NCBI RefSeq assembly: GCF_020035535.1
Contig: NZ_CP083349.1
Span: forward strand, 2,108,001 to 2,172,000
DNA from: Ensifer adhaerens
Lineage (GTDB): Bacteria; Pseudomonadota; Alphaproteobacteria; Rhizobiales; Rhizobiaceae
Reading direction: 5' to 3'
DNA length: 64,000 bases
Shown: piece by piece, positions 34,529-42,992 of the stretch
Layout: the number at the start of each line of letters is the position of its first letter
Numbering within the stretch: position 1 is the stretch's first letter
Notes under the pieces: model-generated
What the model saw: the letters and a program-made list of their open reading frames with translations, nothing else
Told to the model about the DNA's origin: nothing
The model's database searches: none
Translations under genes and position numbers: made by a program

Positions 34529-35434
34529 TCAGGCGGCTTTCAATACACCGCTTGCGAGACAGGCTTCGGCAAAGGCGGTCGAAACGGCCGAAAGCTTGAT
34601 GGCCTGCCAGTAGCGGTAGTCGTGCACCAGCGCCGTCGAAATCCAGCACGCGCCGCGATTGCTCTTCTTCGCCCAGCCGATCAGCCCCGCCTCCCGCGCC
34701 AGGCCAAAGAGCCGCGCCGTGTGCGTTCTGGAAATACGGTATCGGCTCGACAGGGCGTTGGGAGACACCTTTCCGATCCAGACCGACGCCGTGCTATCGG
34801 CAGGCAGCGACGGCACTTTCTTGATCAGGTCGTGCAGGACGCTGCTTCCGGAGTCGGAGCGGACGAACTTGGCAATGCTTGGCGGCGGTTTGTGCCAATC
34901 GCGCCGTTCCAAGAGCAGGCGCGCAAAACGGGGTTGCGCCCGGTGCAAGAGGTCCGGCTGCTGCCGCGACAGCGCGAAGCGCCCGCCGCCATCGATGATG
35001 TCGAGCGCCCTGAGATGAATATCGAAATATCGCCGGATGAGCTGTTCGCTCATCTCGGTTGCGCGAACCGCGCGCTGCCGGCCGTCCTCGCTCTCCAACG
35101 GCTCGACAAAACCGTATCTCCGCATTTCAAAAAGGAATGCATGCGCGGTGTTGCGGCTGGCGATCGCACTCATGGTGCGGGCGAGATTGCCCGGCGAAAT
35201 CGGCAGGCATGTGCGGTCCTGGCTATGCTCGAAATGCATGGCCATCGTCATCTGGCTGAGCATCCAGCGCCGCAGATCGGCCACGTAGTGCACCTCGCGC
35301 GGCAGGGCGAGATGGGTTTCCAGCAGTTCGCGCGCAGCGGAATCGAGCCCCTCGCGAAAGCGATCCATCCGGACCAGATCTTCGGCAGAATAAGGCGGCG
35401 ATAGCGCCGCGGCGGGAACGACGGATAACGACAT
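34529..35434 (-). CDS. Hypothetical protein, possible DNA-binding domain
   Basis: 301 residues from ATG 35434 (MSLSVVPAAALSPPYSAEDL); a TTG at 35458 would add eight residues. Soluble and basic. Two stretches could be winged-helix recognition helices, SPGNLARTMSAIASRNTAHAFLFEMRRYGFVEPL and SRYRISRTHTARLFGLAREAGLIG, so it may be a two-HTH regulator. I do not recognise the family. It converges with the small exported protein at 34151, 45 bp away. Confidence 0.55.
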   Translation of the reverse strand: MSLSVVPAAALSPPYSAEDLVRMDRFREGLDSAARELLETHLALPREVHYVADLRRWMLSQMTMAMHFEHSQDRTCLPISPGNLARTMSAIASRNTAHAFLFEMRRYGFVEPLESEDGRQRAVRATEMSEQLIRRYFDIHLRALDIIDGGGRFALSRQQPDLLHRAQPRFARLLLERRDWHKPPPSIAKFVRSDSGSSVLHDLIKKVPSLPADSTASVWIGKVSPNALSSRYRISRTHTARLFGLAREAGLIGWAKKSNRGACWISTALVHDYRYWQAIKLSAVSTAFAEACLASGVLKAA

Positions 35435-35580
35435 GATGGGAGTTTTCGGCGCGCTCAACCGCGCGGATGGCGGCCAAGCGGAAAGAGGGCTGGACCCCCA
35501 TCATACTGGGAATGCAGACGAAATCCAGCGGCAGCGGACCCGGCGGCAGCGGCCTTTCGATACGCCCTTGCGCCTTCCGC

Positions 35581-36219
35581 TCAGGCAGGAAGCGGCGGCA
35601 TTTCCGGCGCAGTGAGGCCGCGGAAAGGATCACGCCAGGCGTCGATCTCCTCGAGTTGGCGAGACCAGCGCCTGAGCGCCGGATAGTCCTCGACCGGCAG
35701 CCGCGCCGCATCGTTGTAAGGAAGGAACGTCGCCATGCGAAAATCGGCGAAGGAGACGGTATCGCCAACCAGCCAGGCGCGGCCGGAGAGCTCGGCCTCA
35801 AGCAGCCGGGCGGCCTTGTGAAAGGCCTTCAGCCCCTCCTCCACCATGGCCTCGTCACAGGAGCCGATACCGTAGCGCAGCTTGGTGCCGCGCTCCCAAT
35901 GCACCATGTCGCAGGCCCTGATGAAGTTCTCCTTGCCCCAGCTGATCCAGCGGATCATCTCGGGCTCGTCGTCATCCGCTCGCCAGAAGTTGGAGCCTGT
36001 CCTGCGCGAGAGAAAGCAGGCGATCGCATCCGCCTCCCAGAGCGAGCGGCCCGGCCGTTCCAGGATCGGCAGCAGCAGGTTGGGGTTGAGCGGCCGATAG
36101 CGCTCCGCCTTACCCGGCGCCAGCGGCTCGGCAAATTCGAACGCGACCTCCGCCCTCAGGAAGCGGGCGGCGGCGACCGCCAGTCGAGGATTGGGGTTAC
36201 GGCTGAAATAGAGCTTCAT
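35581..36219 (-). CDS. Glutathione S-transferase family protein
   Basis: 212 residues. The N-terminal thioredoxin-like fold starts MKLYFSRNPNPRLAVAAARFLRA, with LNPNLLLPILERPGRSLWEADAIACFLS as the cis-proline and glutathione-binding segment (W-E-A-D replaces the usual E-S pair). The C-terminal helical domain has WLVGDTVSFADFRMATFLPY. A more divergent GST than the other three. Substrate unknown. No adjacent partner. Confidence 0.82.
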   Translation of the reverse strand: MKLYFSRNPNPRLAVAAARFLRAEVAFEFAEPLAPGKAERYRPLNPNLLLPILERPGRSLWEADAIACFLSRRTGSNFWRADDDEPEMIRWISWGKENFIRACDMVHWERGTKLRYGIGSCDEAMVEEGLKAFHKAARLLEAELSGRAWLVGDTVSFADFRMATFLPYNDAARLPVEDYPALRRWSRQLEEIDAWRDPFRGLTAPEMPPLPA

Positions 36220-36357
36220 GCGGTCTCTCTCCCTGCATACACGCTATGAAGACGAACGAAGGCGCCGCTCGCCGACAGGCGCGAGAGAAAAATCGAGCGC
36301 CGCTTCGGCTTGAATGAACAGTCATCCGCCTAAATATGGTTGCCGACGGGTGAACAG

Positions 36358-36459
36358 GAGCATCCCGCTCTCAAGTGGAAGCACCGGAGGCGAAAGATGC
36401 TCTGGAATGAGAGTTCCAGGGCGTCCTTGGTACGTTCGGTTGAAGGCACCGCACTCTAG
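36358..36459. repeat. Dispersed palindromic repeat, copy 1 (decayed)
   Basis: It aligns over about 100 bases with 36857-36959: both contain TCAAGTGGAA, GATGCTCT and GCGTCCTT, and copy 1 ends in CACTCTAGC. It supplies the TAG stop codon (36456-36458, minus strand) of the membrane protein gene. Confidence 0.65.
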
Positions 36460-36803
36460 CTGGTGTTGGATTTGTCACGACTGCGCCAAAGCAGGACCGA
36501 CAGAACCGCATGAACTGCGACCGCTGGCCACAGAAGGACGCCCACGGAACCGTCCGTCAGTCCGAAGAAAGCGAGATAGAGCGTGACTGCCGCGCTGTAG
36601 ATCAGCATGCCGAGAAGACCTGAATTCCTCCAGCAGGCAAGCCCGAGTGCGATCAGGGCAATTCCTGCCACCCGGGCCGTCGGGATAGCAGGGCCGGTCA
36701 GTACTTCGCCAAGCAATACCTGCCCCACAAACGAAGGCACGACCACCAGCGCGAGCCCTGTTGCCAACTCCCCGAAGGCGGCGAGATCAAGCACGCGTAT
36801 CAT
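36456..36803 (-). CDS. Small integral membrane protein, 115 aa
   Basis: Start at MIRVLDLAAFGELATG. Four predicted transmembrane helices cover almost the whole protein (LATGLALVVVPSFVGQVLL, VAGIALIALGLACW, LLGMLIYSAAVTLYLAFFG, GVLLWPAVAVHAVLSVLLW). No family recognised. Its stop codon lies inside a dispersed repeat, so its C-terminal tail (RSRDKSNTS) may have been set by repeat insertion. Ribosome binding site weak. Confidence 0.65.
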   Translation of the reverse strand: MIRVLDLAAFGELATGLALVVVPSFVGQVLLGEVLTGPAIPTARVAGIALIALGLACWRNSGLLGMLIYSAAVTLYLAFFGLTDGSVGVLLWPAVAVHAVLSVLLWRSRDKSNTS

Positions 36804-36856
36804 AGGAACGCACCTCCGCCAGCCGTTTAAGTCCAAGCCTTGCGATCCACCGGCGC

Positions 36857-37009
36857 TAGAGCTTCCCGCCCTCAAGTGGAATCACTGAAAGCGGAAAAGA
36901 TGCTCTAGATTCAAAGAGCCAGAGCGTCCTTAGTGCGTTCGCTTGAACGCACGGCGCTTAGAGCATCCCGCTTTCAGTGGACCCACTGAAAGCGGAAAAG
37001 TCGCTCTAG
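36857..37009. repeat. Dispersed palindromic repeat, copies 2 and 3
   Basis: Copy 2 (36857-36959) contains an 8-bp tetraloop hairpin (36933-36952). Copy 3 (36960-37009) contains a 13-bp stem, CCGCTTTCAGTGG/CCACTGAAAGCGG (36968-36980 with 36983-36995), inside an outer AGAGC/GCTCT stem. Copy 3 supplies the TAG stop codon of the arylsulfatase (37006-37008, minus strand) and may act as its terminator. Such TAGAGC...GCTCTA elements are common in rhizobial genomes. Confidence 0.75.
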
Positions 37010-39441
37010 GGCGTTGCGTTTGGCTTCAATTCGAACGTCAGCTTGTCGATCTTGCCCGTGAAGCGGAACGGCGTGTCATAGCGGTATTCCAGCAAGGCGA
37101 CGCCGGTGCGTGTGTCGAGACCGACGTCGAAGGTCTCATCCTCGGGGAAGGTAACCGGGATGCCATGGTCTATGCTGTTCCTGGCAGCCTCCTTGCCGTC
37201 CACCGACAGTACGCCCATGCCGCCGGCGCCAAGTCCCTTTCCATCGGACTTGAAGTCGAAGACGATCGTGTGCCTGCCGGGTTCGAGCTCCGGTCCCTCC
37301 CACATGATGCGCTTGAGGTCGAGGAGATTGTAGAGGAACACGACCTTCCCGCTGCCGACACCGAAGTCTCCCTTGCTGAGGAAGAGGCCGTAACCGCCAA
37401 AGCGGCCGCCTTCGGTAACGATCATGCCTTGGGCACCGCCGTCGGGTATCTCGACCTCGGCGGTAATCGTATAGGACTTGTTCAAGGTGCTGGGCGCGGC
37501 ACTGGCCGGTACACCGCTCAATTCTCCCCGATAGGTGAATTCCGTCCGTCCGGCCGTCAGGTTGGGTCGAGGGGCGTTCCAGCGTGCGAGCGTCGAATTG
37601 TCGAGCGGCAGCACGTTGTACTTCTTCGCTTCGGCATAGAAGAGGTCCTGCAACGCCTTCAGCTTGTCAGGCATCTTGGCGGCAAGATCGGAGAACTGCG
37701 TCGGATCTTCGTCGACGTTGTAGAGTTCCCAGTTATAGCCGGTGATCACGTCGGGAGGCGTCTTGGTGCTGAGTTCCCACGGCAACGTCGCGGGCGTCGT
37801 CGCGGCGACCCATCCGTCGTGGTAGATCGCGCGGTTTCCCAGCATCTCGAAGTACTGCGTCTGGTGTTGCGTCGGGGCCGTGGCATTCGCCTTGTCCCAT
37901 GTATAGGCCATGCTGACGCCTTCGATCGGCTCCTGCGTGATGCCGTTGATCGTCTCCGGTTGCGATATCCCGGCCGCTTCGAGGATCGTCGGCACGATAT
38001 CGATGAAGTGGTGGAACTGCGCGCGGATACCGCCGGCATCATTGATGTGGCCCGGCCAGGACATGACCATGCCCTGCGCCGTCCCGCCGAAGTGCGAAGG
38101 CACCTGCTTGACCCACTTGAAGGGCGTATCCATCGCCCAGGCCCATCCGGCTGCGAAATGCGGGAATGTCCGCTCCGAACCCCAGAACGGATACCAGAGA
38201 AACTGGTCCTTTACCGGTACCTCGACACCGTTGAACGTGGTGAACTCGTTCGGTGTACCGTTGACCATGCCTTCGGCGCTCGCTCCGTTGTCGCCGCCGA
38301 TGTAGATGATCAGGGTGTTGTCGAGCTCTCCGAGGTCTTCCACCGCCTGGATGACGCGCCCGATCTCGTTGTCAGCATAGGCAAGGTAGGCACCGTACAC
38401 ATCGGCCTGCCTGATAAACAGTTTCTTCTCCTCGATACTGAGGGAATCCCATTGCGGCAGCCCTTCCGGCCATGGTGTGAGCTTCGCGCTCTCAGGCATG
38501 ATGCCGAGCCGCTTCTGATTGGCGAAGATCGTCTCGCGAACCTTGTTCCAGCCCTCGTCGAAGAGGTGCATGTCGCTGATCTTCTTGATCCATTCGGATG
38601 TCGGATGGTGCGGCGCATGGGTGGCACCGGGCACGTAATAGACAAGCCAGGGCTTGCCGGGGGCGATCTCGCTCAACTGCTTGATGTGCTGGATCGCCTC
38701 GTCGGCCATGGCTGTTTCCAGGTTCCATTTGGGGTTGCCCTCAAACGGATAGATGGCGGTCGTGTTGCGGAACAGGTTCGGCTGCCACTGGCTGGCATCG
38801 CCGCCGACGAAGCCGTAGAAATAGTCGAAGCCCATGCCTGTCGGCCATTGGTTGAACGGCCCCGCCTGGCTCGATTGGTAGGACGGCGTGTTGTGGTTCT
38901 TGCCGAACCACGCGGTGGCATAGCCATTCTCCTTGAGGATCGTGCCGATCGTTCCTTTCTCGATGGGAATGATCGAATCGTAACCGGGATAGCCGGTAGC
39001 AATTTCACCGACCACGCCGAAACCGACGGAATGGTGATTGCGCCCGGTGATCAGAGCCGCGCGAGACGGCGAGCAAAGCGATGTCGAGTGGAAGTTGGTA
39101 AAGCGCAACCCCTCATTGGCGATACGGTCCATCGCCGGTGTCGGAATGACCCCGCCAAAGGTGCTCGGTGCACCGAAGCCCTGGTCGTCCGTCATGATGA
39201 GCAGCACATTGGGGGCGCCTTTCGGAGGCACGACGCGCGGCGTCCACCAGGGCGTCGATTCCGAGGCCTTTTCCTTGATCACGCCGCCAAAAGCCGGACT
39301 TGGCGACGGCAACTGATTACCCGTGATTGTCGTGGTCGCTCCGGGTGCGCCGAGCGTCCCTGAAACCTGCTGTGCCCATGCGGGCGTAAAACCAAGCGCG
39401 AAGAAAGCTGCACCCGCAAGCATGCTCTGGCCAATGGTCAT
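37006..39441 (-). CDS. Secreted arylsulfatase (formylglycine type)
   Basis: 811 residues from MTIGQSMLAG; AGAGGTG lies upstream. The signal peptide covers residues 1-23 (FTPAWAQQ). The sulfatase signature C123-S124-P125-S126-R127 contains the cysteine converted to formylglycine; Asp85-Asp86 (MTDDQGFG) and GGDNG supply calcium ligands. A C-terminal beta domain of about 200 residues follows the catalytic core. It hydrolyses sulfate esters, probably in the periplasm, releasing sulfate. No formylglycine-generating enzyme or sulfate transporter is in the window. A 6-bp dyad lies 40 bases upstream. Confidence 0.92.
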   Translation of the reverse strand: MTIGQSMLAGAAFFALGFTPAWAQQVSGTLGAPGATTTITGNQLPSPSPAFGGVIKEKASESTPWWTPRVVPPKGAPNVLLIMTDDQGFGAPSTFGGVIPTPAMDRIANEGLRFTNFHSTSLCSPSRAALITGRNHHSVGFGVVGEIATGYPGYDSIIPIEKGTIGTILKENGYATAWFGKNHNTPSYQSSQAGPFNQWPTGMGFDYFYGFVGGDASQWQPNLFRNTTAIYPFEGNPKWNLETAMADEAIQHIKQLSEIAPGKPWLVYYVPGATHAPHHPTSEWIKKISDMHLFDEGWNKVRETIFANQKRLGIMPESAKLTPWPEGLPQWDSLSIEEKKLFIRQADVYGAYLAYADNEIGRVIQAVEDLGELDNTLIIYIGGDNGASAEGMVNGTPNEFTTFNGVEVPVKDQFLWYPFWGSERTFPHFAAGWAWAMDTPFKWVKQVPSHFGGTAQGMVMSWPGHINDAGGIRAQFHHFIDIVPTILEAAGISQPETINGITQEPIEGVSMAYTWDKANATAPTQHQTQYFEMLGNRAIYHDGWVAATTPATLPWELSTKTPPDVITGYNWELYNVDEDPTQFSDLAAKMPDKLKALQDLFYAEAKKYNVLPLDNSTLARWNAPRPNLTAGRTEFTYRGELSGVPASAAPSTLNKSYTITAEVEIPDGGAQGMIVTEGGRFGGYGLFLSKGDFGVGSGKVVFLYNLLDLKRIMWEGPELEPGRHTIVFDFKSDGKGLGAGGMGVLSVDGKEAARNSIDHGIPVTFPEDETFDVGLDTRTGVALLEYRYDTPFRFTGKIDKLTFELKPNATP

Positions 39442-39480
39442 GGCGAACACCTCTGTTGCAGATCGTTGAACCCTCTCCGA

Positions 39481-39496
39481 ATTAGGGTGACCTAAT
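39481..39496. promoter_or_regulatory. Dyad upstream of the arylsulfatase
   Basis: ATTAGG-GTGA-CCTAAT, a perfect 6-bp inverted repeat 40 bases before the arylsulfatase ATG, next to TATATT on the minus strand. Candidate operator at the promoter. Confidence 0.5.
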
Positions 39497-39710
39497 ATAC
39501 GCAAATCACCGCGCACGGGAAAGGTAGAACAACCTGACGCGCGTTTGCTTTACGACCGGTCTTTTCGAGCCCCAGTCATCTCCGGCCAATGCGCCGCAGA
39601 CGGTCTGTCCGGGTGGCCGGACCCCGCGTCTTTCGTTGCGCGAACAATTCCGTTCGGGCTGCGTTCATAAACAGAAGCGTTAGATAGGCTACCGATTCGG
39701 AGGTATATCC

Positions 39711-40115
39711 ATGAGAAAGATCATTTCAATCAGCCTGATGCTCGCGTCGTTGATACCCGGCGCAGCCCTGATGCCGGGCGATGCCCATGCTCAGGGCGTA
39801 GAGCTCTATATCGATGGCGGTGGGCCAAGATATGACGATGGCCGACGCTACTACGACGAGGACTATGGCGACGATTATTATCGCGACCGCAACTATCGCG
39901 ACCGCAACTATCGCGACCGCTACTATCGTGATCGCCGCGCCGGCCGCATTTGTACCCCGCAGCGCGCTTTGGCGATAGCACGGGCCGAGGGCCTGCAGAA
40001 CGCCAGAGTCGGTCGAACCACCAATCAGTGGATCGAAATCAGAGGATCGCACCGCCGGACGATCATCTTCGGCCTTCAGCCCAGCTGCCCGGTTCGCGGC
40101 TACAACAACTGGTAA
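39711..40115 (+). CDS. Exported protein with YRDR tandem repeats
   Basis: 134 residues. Signal peptide at 1-28 (SLMLASLIPGAALMPGDAHA). A Tyr/Asp/Arg-rich linker contains four YRDR repeats, encoded by 15-bp units at 39879-39938. The C-terminal domain of about 60 residues (RICTPQRALAIARAEGLQNA...TIIFGLQPSCP) has two cysteines and resembles small periplasmic proteins found in many rhizobia. Function unknown. A hairpin (GGGGCGA/TCGCCCC, 40145-40161) follows the gene. Confidence 0.7.
   Translation: MRKIISISLMLASLIPGAALMPGDAHAQGVELYIDGGGPRYDDGRRYYDEDYGDDYYRDRNYRDRNYRDRYYRDRRAGRICTPQRALAIARAEGLQNARVGRTTNQWIEIRGSHRRTIIFGLQPSCPVRGYNNW
39879..39938 (+). repeat. 15-bp in-frame tandem repeat, four units
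   Basis: The unit TATCGCGACCGCAAC, encoding YRDRN, is repeated four times, the last two diverged. Copy number could vary between strains by slippage. Confidence 0.8.
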
Positions 40116-40745
40116 AATGCATCTGCGGCTTGACGTCGACGGTTGGGGCGATCTTCGCCCCCACCCCGGTGGACGGGCCTACCTTGAGCGTCTCCAGCTG
40201 AGAACGACTGTCCGGCCGGCGCGGTGAAGATCATCAGCGCGTCCAAGGACGATACTGGCGCTCTGCGAACACCGTGACCGCGTGAAGACCCGTGCTCGCT
40301 ATCGAGCTATCGAGGCCTCGGCCACTCCCCGGTGAACTTTCCAAGCAGCGTCTTGCCCCATTGCCCGCCCGGCCTTTGCCGGGCCGCGTAACCCGTTCGT
40401 CTCCCAGCGCTGCCAGACGAGCGAGCCCGCAATGGCGGCCCGCACCCCGCGCCGACAGATCGATCGCCTCTACGCACCCGGAGCGTTGGCCGGGCGGTCC
40501 CATTCGGCGTCGAGCCCAGCGCCGCGAGATTGCGAGCGCCATGCCACACCCGAAAGATCGACTGTCTCGGCATCTGTGAATTCGCTTCCCAGATGTTGCG
40601 AAACCCGCACGGCTACCGGCCATCCGCCGCCTGACCTATCTCTCTACCCAACGGCGATGCACTTCACCAAACATCGTCCCGGGTATCACCAACGTAGACT
40701 TCAACGACGCAGGCACGACCTGCCTCTCGATCAAAGGACAAGGCA
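40116..40745. other. Long gene-free region upstream of the aldo/keto reductase
   Basis: 630 bp, the longest gap in the window. It starts with a hairpin at 40145-40161 (probable terminator) and has a LysR-type dyad at 40572-40594. No frame looks coding on either strand and no similarity to other genes in the window was noticed. It might be a decayed gene. Confidence 0.5.
40571..40616 (+). promoter_or_regulatory. LysR-type box, aldo/keto reductase promoter
   Basis: The dyad ATCTG-N13-CAGAT (40572-40576 and 40590-40594) sits in a 46-nt stretch matching 42861-42906 at about 32 positions, including the 12-mer CATCTGTGAATT. It is 175 bases before the reductase ATG. Probably bound by the LysR protein encoded at 41841-42773. 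Confidence 0.75.
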
Positions 40746-41759
40746 ATGGCACTCAAGGATATTCTTCCCGGCAAGCTCGGCTTCGGCGCAGCACCGCTCG
40801 GCAACATGTTCCGCGAAATTCCGGAACAGGAAGCGCTTGGCACCGTCGAGGCCGCCTGGAACGACGGCATTCGCTACTTCGACAACGCCCCGTTCTACGG
40901 CGCCGGCCTTGCGGAAATCCGCATGGGCGAAGCGCTCGCAGGGCGCCCGCGCGACGAATATGTCATCAGCACCAAGGTCGGCCGGGTCATCCTCGACGAG
41001 ATCGAGGACGTCAGCGCCCGCGATCTCGGCGAAAAGGGCGACGTCTTCCGCTATGGCCGCCCCAACAAGATCGTCAACGACTATACCTACGACGCGACGC
41101 TGCGCTCGATCGAAGACAGCCTCAAGCGCCTGAAGACCGACCGCATCGAGATCGCCTTCGTCCACGACGTTGCCCAGGATTTCTACGGCGACGAATGGCT
41201 GAGTGTCTTCGAAACCGCGCGCAACGGCGCCTTCAAGGCGCTCGACAAGTTACGCGACGAGGGCGTGATCAAGGCTTGGGGCCTCGGCGTCAACCGGGTC
41301 GAGCCGATCGAACTGCTGCTGGCGCTCGAAGGTCCCCGGCCAGACGGCTTCCTGCTTGCCGGGCGCTACACGCTGCTTGACCATGACCGCGCCCTCCAGC
41401 GCGTCATGCCTGCGGTCGCCGAACGCGGCCTCGGCATCATCGTCGGCGGCCCCTACAGCTCGGGCGCGCTGGTTGGCGGACCGAACTTCGAATATGCCCC
41501 GGCGACGCCCGCAATCCTGCAGAAGGTGGCAAATATCAAGGCGATCGCCGACCGCCACGGTATCTCGATGAAGGCGGCAGGCCTGCAATTCGCGCTTGCC
41601 AACCCGGCCGTCGCAGCCGTCATCCCCGGCGCCAGCCAGCCGAGCCGCATCGCCGAAGACCGCGCCGCCCTCAACGAGGTCGTACCGGCCGACTTCTGGC
41701 GGGAACTCAAGTCAGCCGGCCTCGTCAACCCGGCCGCTCCGCTACCGATCGCCGGCTAA
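40746..41759 (+). CDS. Aldo/keto reductase (aldose/pyridoxal dehydrogenase-like)
   Basis: 337 residues, soluble (beta/alpha)8 barrel. The catalytic tetrad is recognisable: Asp and Tyr in YFDNAPFYGAG, Lys in STKVGR, His in FVHDVAQDF. The HDVAQDFYGDEW stretch and overall pattern resemble the D-threo-aldose/L-fucose dehydrogenase and pyridoxal 4-dehydrogenase branch, which use NAD(P) to oxidise a sugar or pyridoxal. AAGGACAAGGC precedes the ATG. The promoter shares a LysR dyad with the MFS gene at 42993. Confidence 0.87.
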   Translation: MALKDILPGKLGFGAAPLGNMFREIPEQEALGTVEAAWNDGIRYFDNAPFYGAGLAEIRMGEALAGRPRDEYVISTKVGRVILDEIEDVSARDLGEKGDVFRYGRPNKIVNDYTYDATLRSIEDSLKRLKTDRIEIAFVHDVAQDFYGDEWLSVFETARNGAFKALDKLRDEGVIKAWGLGVNRVEPIELLLALEGPRPDGFLLAGRYTLLDHDRALQRVMPAVAERGLGIIVGGPYSSGALVGGPNFEYAPATPAILQKVANIKAIADRHGISMKAAGLQFALANPAVAAVIPGASQPSRIAEDRAALNEVVPADFWRELKSAGLVNPAAPLPIAG

Positions 41760-41840
41760 ACCAATTCCAGGAAAAGTGTGAAACGGTTTTCCGGTCGGAA
41801 TTGCGACAACTCGATACCCCGAAACCACCATCCCCGCCCG

Positions 41841-42773
41841 TCATCCCACGGGCGGGGAAAGCTCTGCCGGTTCCTCGGCCAGAAAGCGCTGCAGGCGGGG
41901 CACGGCAAAATCGAGGAAGGCGCGCACACGCGCCGGCAGAAGCTGGGCGCCACGAAACAGCGCATGGATATCGTCGGCCTCGGCAATCGCGCTGTCGGCC
42001 AGCACCTCCACCAGTTCGCCACGGGCGATCGGACCGCGCACGTGATAGTCGGCAATCCGCCCGATGCCGACGCCTGCCATCGCCATGCGGCGGATGGTTT
42101 CGCCGTTGTTGGTCAGAAGCGAGCCGCTCAGCATCCGCTCGACGATCCGCCCACCTTCGCGCATCGGCCACACCGGATTGGCCCGGCGAAAGTTGAAGCC
42201 GATGCAATTGTGATGAAGCAGGTCTTCCGGCGTTTCCGGCACGCCCCGCCTTTCGAGATAGGCGGGGGACGCGACGATCCGCCGCTTGGTCTCGCCGATC
42301 TTGCGCGCCACCAGGTTGGAATCCGGCAGCCGCCCGACCCGGATCGCCACATCCGTCCGTTCGAGGTAGAGATCGACGACTTCATCCGACAGCGAAAGGT
42401 CGATGACGATCTTCGGATAGGCTTCCCAGAAGGCAGGCAGGATCGGCTCCAGCGCCGCCGCCCCGAAACTGACGGAGGAGTTCACCCGAATCAGCCCCTC
42501 GGGCTCGGCACCTCCGTGGGCAATCTGCTGTTCGGTCTCGTCGAGATCGGCAAGCAGCCGCTGGCTCCGCTCGTAGTAAAACTCGCCTTCCCTCGTCAGT
42601 AGCAGCCGCCGCGTCGAGCGCTCGACCAGGCGGATGCCGAGACGTGCCTCCAGCCGCTGGATGAGCTTGGACACGGTCGACGGCGTCATCAGCAATTGCC
42701 GCGCGGCCTCGGAAAAACTGCCAGCCTCGACCACCTGGACGAACACCATCATCTCGCCTGCCCGGTTATCCAT
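41841..42773 (-). CDS. LysR family transcriptional regulator
   Basis: 310 residues from MDNRAGEMMVFVQVVEAGSF; a longer in-frame start adds unlikely sequence. The HTH is at about 5-62 (SFSEAARQLLMTPSTVSKLIQRLEARLGIRLVERSTR), followed by the effector domain. Divergent from the MFS gene, with an ATCTG-N13-CAGAT dyad between them; the same dyad precedes the reductase at 40746, on the other side of this gene, so all three probably form one regulon. A hairpin (41832-41857) overlaps the end of the gene. Confidence 0.88.
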   Translation of the reverse strand: MDNRAGEMMVFVQVVEAGSFSEAARQLLMTPSTVSKLIQRLEARLGIRLVERSTRRLLLTREGEFYYERSQRLLADLDETEQQIAHGGAEPEGLIRVNSSVSFGAAALEPILPAFWEAYPKIVIDLSLSDEVVDLYLERTDVAIRVGRLPDSNLVARKIGETKRRIVASPAYLERRGVPETPEDLLHHNCIGFNFRRANPVWPMREGGRIVERMLSGSLLTNNGETIRRMAMAGVGIGRIADYHVRGPIARGELVEVLADSAIAEADDIHALFRGAQLLPARVRAFLDFAVPRLQRFLAEEPAELSPPVG

Positions 42774-42860
42774 GACGCCCCCCGATTTGAATTCATAGAT
42801 CTGCCGCCAGATTAGCGCTGAAAACCCACTGTGTCGCGGCGTTGCAGGCCCCCGCCGCTG

Positions 42861-42906
42861 CATCTGTGAATTTCCCTATCAGATCCTGGGAACCCTCACC
42901 GTCTAC
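42861..42906 (+). promoter_or_regulatory. LysR-type box, MFS promoter
   Basis: ATCTG-N13-CAGAT at 42862-42866 and 42880-42884, in a 46-nt stretch matching 40571-40616. It lies 132 bases before the MFS ATG and 88 bases before the divergent LysR ATG. Confidence 0.78.
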
Positions 42907-42992
42907 TGCTTCGCCGCCTGTCGTGAGATCTGTTGTCTCAAGCGAACCGTCCAGAAGCGACGGTCCAGCACAACAGGAAAAGGATCACCGAG

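Noticed and set aside
36943..39363. 806-codon open frame antisense to the arylsulfatase
   Set aside because: It mirrors the arylsulfatase, which has a signal peptide and catalytic motifs. The antisense frame is open because of GC-rich codon bias; its product is Arg/Gly/Asp-rich without any motif.
39879..39938. Possible CRISPR-like array
   Set aside because: The 15-bp units are contiguous, in frame and without spacers, so they are a protein repeat.
40116..40745. Possible decayed gene in the long gap, for example the minus frame 40234-40623
   Set aside because: The translated sequence has no motif and abnormal composition; no remnant of a known family was recognised.
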